The position numbers and the translations under genes are program-made. The notes beneath the pieces were generated by a model. That model ran no database searches. It worked only from the letters and a program-made list of their open reading frames with translations, and was not told the origin of the DNA. Below, piece by piece: positions 1 through 6,140 of a stretch of DNA of 7,703 bases (position 1 is its first letter; each line of letters starts with the position of its first letter). The DNA is from Acetobacteraceae bacterium (GTDB lineage Bacteria; Pseudomonadota; Alphaproteobacteria; Acetobacterales; Acetobacteraceae): assembly GCA_027311485.1 (NCBI GenBank), contig DAICYU010000186.1, positions 1 through 7,703 of the forward strand, given 5' to 3'.

Positions 1-1996
1 CGACGACGCAGTCCATCGCCGCAAGGCCGGCGGTGACATGATGCGTGTCCGGGTCGGATTGCACGATGTCCTCGCCCTGCACGTACAGGCCGCGGAAGGT
101 GCCGTCGACGGCGGCGTCCAGCATGTTGGGAATGCGCAGTCCCGGCTCCGGGTCGATAGGGACGCCCCAGGCGGCTTCATAGATCGCGCGCACGGCGGGG
201 TTGGCGACGTGCCGGTAGCCGGGCAGTTCGTGCGGGAAGCTGCCCATGTCGCAGCTTCCCTGCACATTGTTCTGGCCGCGCAGCGGGTTCACCCCGACAC
301 CGGGGCGGCCGATATTGCCGGTGGCCATTGCCAGGTTTGCGATCGCCATCACCGCGGTGCTGCCCTGGCTGTGCTCGGTGACGCCCAGGCCGTAGTAGAT
401 CGCGCCGTTGCCGCCGGTGGCATACAGCCGAGCCGCGGCGCGGACGAGGGCGGCGGGGACGCCGGTGACGGTTTCGACGGCTTCCGGGCTGTTGCGCGGT
501 TCGGCGACGAAGGTGGCCCATTCGGCGAAGGCCTGCGCGTCACAGCGTTCCGCGACGAAGGGTTCGTTGACCAGTTTCTCGGTGACGATGACATGCGCCA
601 GCGCAGTGAGGAGGGCGACGTTGGTGCCGGGCCGCAGTGCCAGGTGATAGGCAGCCTCGACATGCGGGGTGCGCACCAGGTCGATCCGGCGCGGGTCGAT
701 GACGATCAGCTTGGCGCCCTGCCGCAGCCGCCGCTTCATGCGGGACCCGAACACCGGATGGGCGTCGGTCGGGTTGGCGCCGATGACAACGATCACGTCG
801 GACATATCGACGCTGTCGAAGTCCTGCGTGCCGGCGCTGGTGCCGAACGTCTTGTTCAGGCCGTATCCGGTGGGGGAGTGGCAGACGCGGGCGCAGGTAT
901 CGGTGTTGTTGTTGCCGAAGGCGGCGCGGGTCAGCTTCTGTACCAGATAGGCTTCTTCATTGGTGCAGCGTGACGACGTGATGACGCCGACGCTGTCCTT
1001 GCCGTACTGCGCCTGGATGCGCTTGAAGTCCGCCGCGATGCGGGCGAAGGCCTGGTCCCAGGTGACTTCCTGCCACGGGTCGCTGATCCGGTCGCGCATC
1101 ATCGGCTTCAGGATGCGATCGGGGTGGGTGGCGTAACCGTAGGCGAAGCGGCCCTTGACGCAGGAATGGCCGTGATTGGCCTTGCCGTCCTTCCACGGCA
1201 CCATGCGCACGACCTGATCGCCGCGCATCTCGGCCTTGAAGTTGCAGCCGACGCCGCAATAGGCGCAGGTGGTAATGACCGAATGCTCGGGCTGGCCAAG
1301 TTCGACGACCGATTTTTCCATCAGCGTCGCGGTCGGGCAGGCCTGGACGCAGGCGCCGCAGGACACGCACTCGCTGGTCAGGAACGGTTCATCCATGCCG
1401 GCGGCCACCTTGGAGTCGAAGCCGCGGCCCTGGATGGTCAGCGCGAAGGTGCCCTGGACTTCCTCACAGGCGCGGACGCAGCGGGAGCAGACGATGCATT
1501 TCGACGCGTCGAACTGGAAGTAGGGGTTGGAGTTGTCGGTCGGGGCCGACAGGTGATTCTCCCCCTGGTAGCCATAGCGGACTTCGCGCAGGCCGACCTC
1601 ACCGGCGGTGTCCTGCAGTTCGCAGTCGCCGTTGGCGGCGCATGTCAGGCAGTCGAGCGGGTGGTCGGAGATATACAATTCCATCACGCCGCGGCGCAGC
1701 TTGCGCAGCTTGTCGCTGACGGTGTGGACCTTCATGCCCGGCGCCACGGGCGTGGTGCAGGATGCCGGCGTGCCGGCGCGGCCTTCGATTTCCACCAGAC
1801 ACAGGCGGCAACTGCCGAAGCTGTTCAGGGAGTCGGTGGCGCACAGCTTGGGCACCTTGATCCCGGCCTCCATCGAGGCGCGCATGATGGAGGTGCCTTC
1901 GGGCACGGTCACGGCATGGCCATCAACTGTCAGGGTCACCATGGCGTCGGCCGCGACGGGCGGCGTGCCGAAGTCGATTTCCTGGATCAGGGACAT
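1..1996 (-). CDS. fdsA: NAD-dependent formate dehydrogenase, catalytic alpha subunit (FdsA type), 3' end cut by window edge
   Basis: Catalytic subunit that oxidises formate to CO2 at a bis-pterin Mo (or W) centre in the cytoplasm and feeds electrons to the FMN/NAD subunit encoded just upstream. The frame is open from the ATG at 1996 to the left edge, giving 665 residues; FdsA proteins are usually about 920-990 aa, so the C-terminal third is missing. Visible in order: an N-terminal [2Fe-2S] ferredoxin domain (C52, C63, C66, C80); a NuoG-like H-x3-C-x2-C-x5-C cluster site (H112, C116, C119, C125); two [4Fe-4S] motifs (C167/170/173/177 and C210/213/216/220); then the molybdopterin oxidoreductase domain with its own [4Fe-4S] site (C244, C247, C251, C279). 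The likely active-site pair is C372-H373 in RVCHSPTG, encoded by TGC, so this is a cysteine and not a selenocysteine enzyme. An AGGAGG 7 nt upstream supports the start. The sequence does not tell Mo from W. Confidence 0.96.
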   Translation of the reverse strand, partial: MSLIQEIDFGTPPVAADAMVTLTVDGHAVTVPEGTSIMRASMEAGIKVPKLCATDSLNSFGSCRLCLVEIEGRAGTPASCTTPVAPGMKVHTVSDKLRKLRRGVMELYISDHPLDCLTCAANGDCELQDTAGEVGLREVRYGYQGENHLSAPTDNSNPYFQFDASKCIVCSRCVRACEEVQGTFALTIQGRGFDSKVAAGMDEPFLTSECVSCGACVQACPTATLMEKSVVELGQPEHSVITTCAYCGVGCNFKAEMRGDQVVRMVPWKDGKANHGHSCVKGRFAYGYATHPDRILKPMMRDRISDPWQEVTWDQAFARIAADFKRIQAQYGKDSVGVITSSRCTNEEAYLVQKLTRAAFGNNNTDTCARVCHSPTGYGLNKTFGTSAGTQDFDSVDMSDVIVVIGANPTDAHPVFGSRMKRRLRQGAKLIVIDPRRIDLVRTPHVEAAYHLALRPGTNVALLTALAHVIVTEKLVNEPFVAERCDAQAFAEWATFVAEPRNSPEAVETVTGVPAALVRAAARLYATGGNGAIYYGLGVTEHSQGSTAVMAIANLAMATGNIGRPGVGVNPLRGQNNVQGSCDMGSFPHELPGYRHVANPAVRAIYEAAWGVPIDPEPGLRIPNMLDAAVDGTFRGLYVQGEDIVQSDPDTHHVTAGLAAMDCVV

Positions 1997-2003
1997 CCTG
2001 GTT

Positions 2004-2009
2004 CCTCCT
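2004..2009 (-). promoter_or_regulatory. Ribosome binding site of the formate dehydrogenase alpha gene
   Basis: The minus strand reads a perfect AGGAGG seven nucleotides before the ATG at 1996. It lies wholly inside the 15-nt gap after the TAG stop of the diaphorase gene. This fixes the alpha-subunit start and supports co-translation of the two subunits from one mRNA. Confidence 0.85.
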
Positions 2010-2011
2010 GT

Positions 2012-4093
2012 CTATTCCGCAGCCAAACCCCGGGGAGTCTGACCCTGGGGGGCGTGACCTGGGCGGGTGTATCCTTGGGGGCGCTGGAAGTCTTCGGGGA
2101 AGTGGTCCAGCGCGCTGAGCACGGGATATGGGATGAAACCACCCAGCGCGCAAAGGGAGCCGAATTTCATCGTGTGGCAAAGGTCGCGCAGCAGACCCAG
2201 GTTATCCTCGACCTGCTGGCCGGCGATGATCTTGTCCACGGTTTCCATGCCGCGAACCGAGCCGATGCGGCAGGGGGTGCATTTGCCGCAGGATTCCGCG
2301 GCGCAGAACTCCATGGCGAAGCGGGCCTGATGCGCGAGGTTCACGGTGTCGTCGAAAACCACGATGCCGCCATGGCCGATCAGGCCGTCCCGGGCAGCAA
2401 AGGCTTCGTAGTCGAACGGGGTGTCGAACAGCGCCGGCGGGAAATACGCCCCCAGCGGGCCGCCGACCTGAACCGCGCGGACTGGCAGGCCGGAGCGCGT
2501 GCCGCCGCCGACATCGTTGACCAGTTCGCCCAACGTGATCCCGAAGCCGGCTTCGAATAGGCCGCCGTGGCGGATGTTGCCGGCAAGCTGGATCGGCATG
2601 GTGCCGCGCGACCGGCCCATGCCGATGGTCTGGTAGGCCTCGGCGCCGTCCTTCAGGATTACCGGCACGCTGGCGAGGGTGACGAGGTTGTTGATGACGG
2701 TGGGGCAGCCGAACAGGCCCTTGTGCGCGGGCAGCGGCGGCTTGGCCCGCACCTGGCCGCGGCGCCCTTCCAGGCTTTCCAGCAGCGAGGTTTCCTCACC
2801 GCAGACATAGGCGCCGGCACCGACCCGCTGCTCGATATCGAAATCTGCGCCGAGGATGCCGGCGTTGCGGGCAATCTCCAGCGCCTGGTTGAACGTGGCG
2901 ATGGCGTGCGGGTACTCCGAGCGGGTGTAGACGTACCCCTTGCTGGCGCCGATGGCGAGCGCGGCGATGGCCATGCCCTCGATCAGGCTGAACGGGTCGC
3001 CTTCCAGCAGCATACGGTCGGCGTAGGTGCCGGAGTCGCCCTCATCGGCGTTGCAGACGATGTATTTGCGCTCGCCCTTCGCCTCGGCGGTGGTCTTCCA
3101 CTTGATGCCGGTGGGGAAGCCTGCGCCGCCGCGGCCGCGCAGGCCGGAGGCCAGGACGGTTTCGACCGTGGCCACCGGACCGATGGCACGGGCTTTCGCC
3201 AGGCCTTGCAGGCCGCCATGGGCGCGGTAGTCGTCGAGCGAGAGGGGATCGACGATGCCGCAGCGGGCGAAGGTCAGGCGGGTCTGGCGGGCGAGGAAGG
3301 GAATGTCCTCCGGCCGGCCAAGCCGCTTGTGCGTGGCCTGGGCGGACAACAGGCCGCCGGCCAGCAGGGTGGGGATGTCGCTGGCCTGGACCGGGCCATA
3401 GGCGATGCGACCTTCGGCGGTTTCGACCTCGATCATCGGTTCCAGCCAGAACAGGCCGCGGGATCCGGTGCGGACGATGCTGGCATGCGGCGCCAGGGCT
3501 TCGGCCACCGCGTCGGCGCCAAGCGCGAGGGCGGCGGCGTCACGCGGGACGTAGATACGCGGCGGTGCGCCCGGGCCGGTTCCCGGCGTGACGCCCGCGT
3601 TGGTGGCGACCGTGGCGAGCGGCGCGTCGGCCTGGTTCAGGGCGGCCGTCATGCTGGCAGGTGTCAGGCGGCCGAGGGGCTGGCCATCCAGCAGGGCGGA
3701 CGGGCCGGTGGCGCACAGGCCAAGGCAGAAGACCGGTTCCAGGGTGATCGAGCCGTCCGGCGTGGTTTCGTGCCAGTCGATGCTTAACGCCTTCCGCACG
3801 GCCGCCGCGACCTGATCGCCGCCGACAGACTGGCACGCCTCGGCCCTGCAGACGCGCACAACGTGGCGCCCAGGCGGCTTGCGGCGGAAATCATGGTAGA
3901 AGGTAACGATACCGTGCACTTCCGCACGAGACAGGTTCAGTGCCGTGGCGATCAAAGGTTCTGCGTCCAGCGGCACGCAGCCGAACGCAGCCTGAAGATC
4001 ATGCAGGATCGGCAGCGCGGCACCTTCCCGTCCGGCATGGCCAGCGATGATGCTGTGAGCCTGAGCCTCATTCCATGACGCGATGTCGGCCAT
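2012..4093 (-). CDS. fdsB: NAD-dependent formate dehydrogenase diaphorase subunit, FdsG (NuoE-like) and FdsB (NuoF-like) fused
   Basis: Electron-output subunit of the formate dehydrogenase: takes electrons from the alpha subunit and reduces NAD+ at FMN. The 693-aa chain is a fusion. Residues 1 to about 155 form a NuoE/FdsG-like thioredoxin-fold domain with a [2Fe-2S] site at C82, C87, C123 and C127 (VCRAEAC and FCLGLC). After a Pro/Gly/Ala linker at about 156-178, residues 179-693 form an FdsB/NuoF-like part. This has the glycine-rich FMN/NADH motif GLRGRGGAGFPTG (317-329), the CNADEGDSGTYADR segment (347-360), GAGAYVCGEETSLLESLEG (426-443 region) and a [4Fe-4S] site at C602, C605, C608 and C648. 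The length is close to separate FdsG plus FdsB (roughly 150-175 plus 500-520 aa), so neither part looks truncated. GGGAGGAG, with GGAGG 5 nt before the ATG, supports the start. It is the first gene of its operon, with alpha 15 nt downstream. Two-subunit formate dehydrogenases with such a fused beta chain are known in methylotrophs (FDH1 of Methylorubrum extorquens). Confidence 0.96.
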   Translation of the reverse strand: MADIASWNEAQAHSIIAGHAGREGAALPILHDLQAAFGCVPLDAEPLIATALNLSRAEVHGIVTFYHDFRRKPPGRHVVRVCRAEACQSVGGDQVAAAVRKALSIDWHETTPDGSITLEPVFCLGLCATGPSALLDGQPLGRLTPASMTAALNQADAPLATVATNAGVTPGTGPGAPPRIYVPRDAAALALGADAVAEALAPHASIVRTGSRGLFWLEPMIEVETAEGRIAYGPVQASDIPTLLAGGLLSAQATHKRLGRPEDIPFLARQTRLTFARCGIVDPLSLDDYRAHGGLQGLAKARAIGPVATVETVLASGLRGRGGAGFPTGIKWKTTAEAKGERKYIVCNADEGDSGTYADRMLLEGDPFSLIEGMAIAALAIGASKGYVYTRSEYPHAIATFNQALEIARNAGILGADFDIEQRVGAGAYVCGEETSLLESLEGRRGQVRAKPPLPAHKGLFGCPTVINNLVTLASVPVILKDGAEAYQTIGMGRSRGTMPIQLAGNIRHGGLFEAGFGITLGELVNDVGGGTRSGLPVRAVQVGGPLGAYFPPALFDTPFDYEAFAARDGLIGHGGIVVFDDTVNLAHQARFAMEFCAAESCGKCTPCRIGSVRGMETVDKIIAGQQVEDNLGLLRDLCHTMKFGSLCALGGFIPYPVLSALDHFPEDFQRPQGYTRPGHAPQGQTPRGLAAE

Positions 4094-4125
4094 CTACTCC
4101 TCCCGGTGCACGCCGCAACCCACGT

Positions 4126-4207
4126 GCGTCAAGTCGTTGAAGCGCCATGTAAACGAAAACGCAAGGGACGTGCTGAAGCGTCACCTTAAATTGGCGCCAT
4201 GTTTGCG
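4126..4207. repeat. Two-copy composite motif, GCGTCA-N10-GCGCCATGT-N3-CG, at exact 52-bp spacing
   Basis: Copy 1 is at 4126-4155 and copy 2 at 4178-4207. GCGTCA (4126 and 4178), GCGCCATGT (4142 and 4194) and a trailing CG (4154 and 4206) recur in register, while the bases between them differ almost completely. Box conservation with diverged spacers looks more like paired protein-binding sites than a recent duplication. 52 bp is close to five turns of B-DNA, so both copies would face the same side of the helix. Relative to the fds start at 4093, the copies lie about 33-62 and 85-114 nt upstream. The role as a binding site is inferred. Confidence 0.5.
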
Positions 4208-4214
4208 TCACTGG

Positions 4215-4231
4215 CAAAGCGTTGCGCTTTG
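4215..4231. repeat. Perfect 7-bp inverted repeat with 3-nt centre
   Basis: CAAAGCG-TTG-CGCTTTG is a perfect dyad in the fds upstream region, about 122-138 nt before the fds start codon. No T-run follows on either strand, so it is not a standard intrinsic terminator; an operator half-site pair is the better guess. It lies just beyond the distal copy of the 52-bp phased motif. Confidence 0.45.
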
Positions 4232-4312
4232 GTCTGCGAATGGCGCCGGATCGGAGGGGCGCACACCGCCGGATCGCCGGCCGCGGTCATGTCCGGCCCG
4301 GGAAGGCCCGGC

Positions 4313-4657
4313 TTAGCGATAGGCGGCGCCGTCGCCCTGCTCCATGATCATCAATGCACGCCGCAGACGCAGGATGCCGCCCTTCGGCTGACCGTGGTCG
4401 CACAGCCGTTCCCCCTCGGCGGACAGCGTCGTGACTTCCGGCGGAACCGGCGCGGCCGAGAGGCGAACCATGTCGCTGACCCGGTCCAGCAGGTGCTGGC
4501 AGTATTCCCGCGTGTCGCTGGTGACTTCGACCGGTGCCCCGGCAACGCGCTGGCCCTGGGCAGCCACCGGCCTTTCCAGCAGGGGAAGGGCCATGGGAAG
4601 GGCCAGCATCAGGCCGGCGGCGGCTATCGGGCGAACGGGGAGCATGAACCAGCCCAT
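4313..4657 (-). CDS. Small predicted secreted protein of unknown function
   Basis: A 114-aa protein that I do not recognise. The N-terminus looks like a Sec signal peptide: Arg at position 9, a hydrophobic stretch at about 11-27 (IAAAGLMLALPMALPLL), and a plausible cleavage site after PVAA (residues 30-33). The mature part of about 80 residues has two cysteines (C53, C86) that could form a disulfide in the periplasm, a helical-looking segment around EYCQHLLDRVSDMV, and a basic patch GGILRLRRAL (93-102) near the C-terminus. It follows the histidine kinase stop by 46 nt on the same strand, so it is probably the last gene of the protease/two-component operon. The start is uncertain: GGAGA lies about 13 nt before the ATG at 4657, and an in-frame ATG at residue 5 (4645) would also keep the signal peptide. 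A longer alternative frame (4287-4691) is Arg/Pro-rich and has no signal peptide, so I prefer this one. Confidence 0.75.
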   Translation of the reverse strand: MGWFMLPVRPIAAAGLMLALPMALPLLERPVAAQGQRVAGAPVEVTSDTREYCQHLLDRVSDMVRLSAAPVPPEVTTLSAEGERLCDHGQPKGGILRLRRALMIMEQGDGAAYR

Positions 4658-4679
4658 GCCATATCCAGCTTCTCCGTGT

Positions 4680-4692
4680 CGTGTTGAACACG
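4680..4692. repeat. Palindrome CGTGTT-G-AACACG between the kinase gene and the small secreted-protein gene
   Basis: A perfect 6-bp dyad around a single central base, inside the 46-nt gap after the kinase stop and 23 nt before the predicted start of the small gene. Flanking TGTC and GACA extend the symmetry imperfectly. It could be a transcription-factor site giving the small gene its own control, or an mRNA feature; there is no T-run, so it does not look like a terminator. Confidence 0.4.
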
Positions 4693-4703
4693 TGACATCG
4701 TTG

Positions 4704-6128
4704 TTATGGCACGGCCACGGGTTGCGCGACTTCGGGCTGTGCCTGGGGTGTGCGGCGGGCTTCCGCCTCCTCCAAAAGCGGCAGCGTCAGCACGGCGCGC
4801 AGGCCCGGATGATTGTCTTCCAGCCGCAGATCGCCACCGTGCAGGTGCGCCACGGCCAGTACGAGAGAGAGGCCAAGCCCGGAGCCGGGTGTGTTCCGCG
4901 CCGTCTCCCCGCGATAGAACCGGTCTGTGGCGCGGGTCCGCTCGGAATCCGGGATGCCGGGCCCCTGGTCGCCCACAGCGATGGTGATCATGCCGTCGAC
5001 CGAGGCATCGATGGTCACGACGCCGTCCGCCGGGGAGAATTTCAACGCATTGTCAACAAGGTTGGCGATCGCCTGTTGGATCATCGCCCGGTCGCCGTAG
5101 GCCGGCAGCACCGCGGGTGCCGCCACGACGAGGTTGATGTCCTGATCCTCGGCCACCGCCCCGTAAAGGTCGGCGACCTCGGCCAGCAAAGGTGCGATGT
5201 CGACGCGGGCGAAGGACGACCGGCGCGATCCGGCCTCGATCTCGGCGATGCGCAGCAGCGCCTGGAACACGCCGACGATGCCGTCCAGGTCCTGCGTGGC
5301 GCGTTCGATGGCGGCGCGCAGGTCGTCGGCCGACTGGGCGTGCAGGGCCGCATCCTCCAGCCGGGTGCGGGCGCGGGTGATCGGTGTGCGCAGATCATGC
5401 GCGATGGCGTTGGAAACCTGGCGGACACCGTCCATCAGGCGGGCGATTCGGTCCAGCATGTCATTGATGACCTCGGCGACCTGATCGAATTCGTCGCCGC
5501 GGCCGGACAGGCGGACGCGCTGGGCAAAGTCGCCGCCGGCGATGGCGCTGGCGGTAGCCGAGATGTTGGCCAGCGTGCGACGGAACAGGCTGCGTACCAG
5601 CAGGGCGCCGATGGTCGCCATCAGCAGCACGACGCCGACGGCCCACAGCAGCGCATCGGTCAGCAGCCGACGCAGTTGCGAGCGCACCTGCACATCGCGG
5701 CCGATCAGCAGATGAAACCCGCGCGGCAGGTCGTAGCGTTGCACCGTGGCCAGGGTGCGGGTGCCGGCGCGGGAGATCGGCAACTCATACGACACGCCGG
5801 GGACGCTGATCGAAGCCGGCCAGCCGGCCAGATTGCCGGCCAGCCGGTTCATGCGGGGATCGACCAGAAGGTAGATCGCGTCGTCATCGACGTTCTGCGC
5901 CAGCCGGTCGTCGATAGTGACGATCAGCGCCGGCAATCCGCCTTCGGACCAGCGTTCCGCCAGGCTTTGCGCGTCGGCGCTGATCGCCGCCTCGGTCTGC
6001 CGATCCAGCAGCCCGGCGGTGGCCCACCACAGGAACGACGCCAGCGCGATGGCGCTGGCGGTCAGCAGCAGCGCATACACCGCCCCGAAGCGGAAGCCGG
6101 CAGACCGGAACAGGCGGCGCACAAGCAT
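4704..6128 (-). CDS. Membrane sensor histidine kinase (HAMP/HisKA/HATPase)
   Basis: Inner-membrane sensor of the two-component pair with the response regulator just upstream, 474 aa. TM1 lies at about residues 14-41, followed by a periplasmic sensing region of about 110 residues (42-153) with no domain I can name, then TM2 at about 156-182. A HAMP linker (about 183-232) and the HisKA domain follow, with phospho-acceptor H244 in AIAHDLRTPITRAR. The catalytic domain shows the N-box (ANLVDNALKFSP, N356 and N360), G1 box (GDQGPGIP, D387), F-box (RFYRGE) and G2 box (GSGLGLSLV, from 415). A Pro/Ala/Gln-rich tail of about 20 residues ends the protein. All residues needed for kinase activity are present. 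The start is 12 nt after the regulator stop. GGTGGG abuts the ATG at 6128, so the GTG two codons in, which sits 6 nt after it, is a reasonable alternative start. The signal sensed is unknown; coupling to an HtrA protease suggests envelope stress. Confidence 0.95.
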   Translation of the reverse strand: MLVRRLFRSAGFRFGAVYALLLTASAIALASFLWWATAGLLDRQTEAAISADAQSLAERWSEGGLPALIVTIDDRLAQNVDDDAIYLLVDPRMNRLAGNLAGWPASISVPGVSYELPISRAGTRTLATVQRYDLPRGFHLLIGRDVQVRSQLRRLLTDALLWAVGVVLLMATIGALLVRSLFRRTLANISATASAIAGGDFAQRVRLSGRGDEFDQVAEVINDMLDRIARLMDGVRQVSNAIAHDLRTPITRARTRLEDAALHAQSADDLRAAIERATQDLDGIVGVFQALLRIAEIEAGSRRSSFARVDIAPLLAEVADLYGAVAEDQDINLVVAAPAVLPAYGDRAMIQQAIANLVDNALKFSPADGVVTIDASVDGMITIAVGDQGPGIPDSERTRATDRFYRGETARNTPGSGLGLSLVLAVAHLHGGDLRLEDNHPGLRAVLTLPLLEEAEARRTPQAQPEVAQPVAVP

Positions 6129-6140
6129 CCCACCAATTTA

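Larger units (their letters stand above)
4094..4312 (-). promoter_or_regulatory. Intergenic control region upstream of the formate dehydrogenase operon
   Basis: This 219-bp gap is the longest non-coding stretch in the window, and its part near the fds start is visibly richer in A and T than the genes around it. It separates the small secreted-protein gene from the formate dehydrogenase genes, so the operon promoter is most likely here. It holds a two-box repeat at 52-bp spacing (4126-4155 and 4178-4207), an extra GCGTCAC at 4205-4211, a perfect inverted repeat at 4215-4231 and the palindrome TGGCGCCA at 4192-4199. No convincing sigma70 -35/-10 pair could be picked. A TTGACG at 4132-4127 (minus strand) has no AT-rich -10 at the right distance. 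The regulator is unknown; fds operons elsewhere use a LysR-type FdsR, but no such gene is in view. Confidence 0.5.

Noticed and set aside
880..886. Selenocysteine at the formate dehydrogenase active site
   Set aside because: The codon at residue 372 is TGC (883-881), not TGA, so the residue is an ordinary cysteine.
1124..2560. Long plus-strand open frame (478 codons) opposite the formate dehydrogenase genes
   Set aside because: It lies wholly antisense to genes with full motif sets. The product is low-complexity, rich in Gly, Ala, Asp and His with no recognisable domain, as expected for the complement of GC-rich codons.
2567..3787. Plus-strand open frame of 406 codons
   Set aside because: Antisense shadow of the fused diaphorase gene, with the same biased composition and no motifs.
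4127..4132. TTGACG as a -35 element for the fds operon
   Set aside because: The region 16-18 bases downstream is GC-rich with no -10-like hexamer, and it falls inside the repeated GCGTCA box, which explains it equally well.
4212..4226. Sigma54-like promoter (CTGGCA...TTGC) on the plus strand
   Set aside because: The GG to GC distance is 9 bases instead of 10, and it points away from the fds genes toward no plus-strand gene.
4298..4311. Intrinsic terminator after the small secreted-protein gene
   Set aside because: The stem is only CCGGG/CCCGG with a 4-base loop, and no T-run follows on the minus strand.
4287..4691. 134-codon minus-strand frame overlapping the small secreted-protein gene
   Set aside because: Arg/Pro/Gly-rich with no signal peptide or clear ribosome binding site, whereas the overlapping 114-aa frame has a convincing signal peptide.
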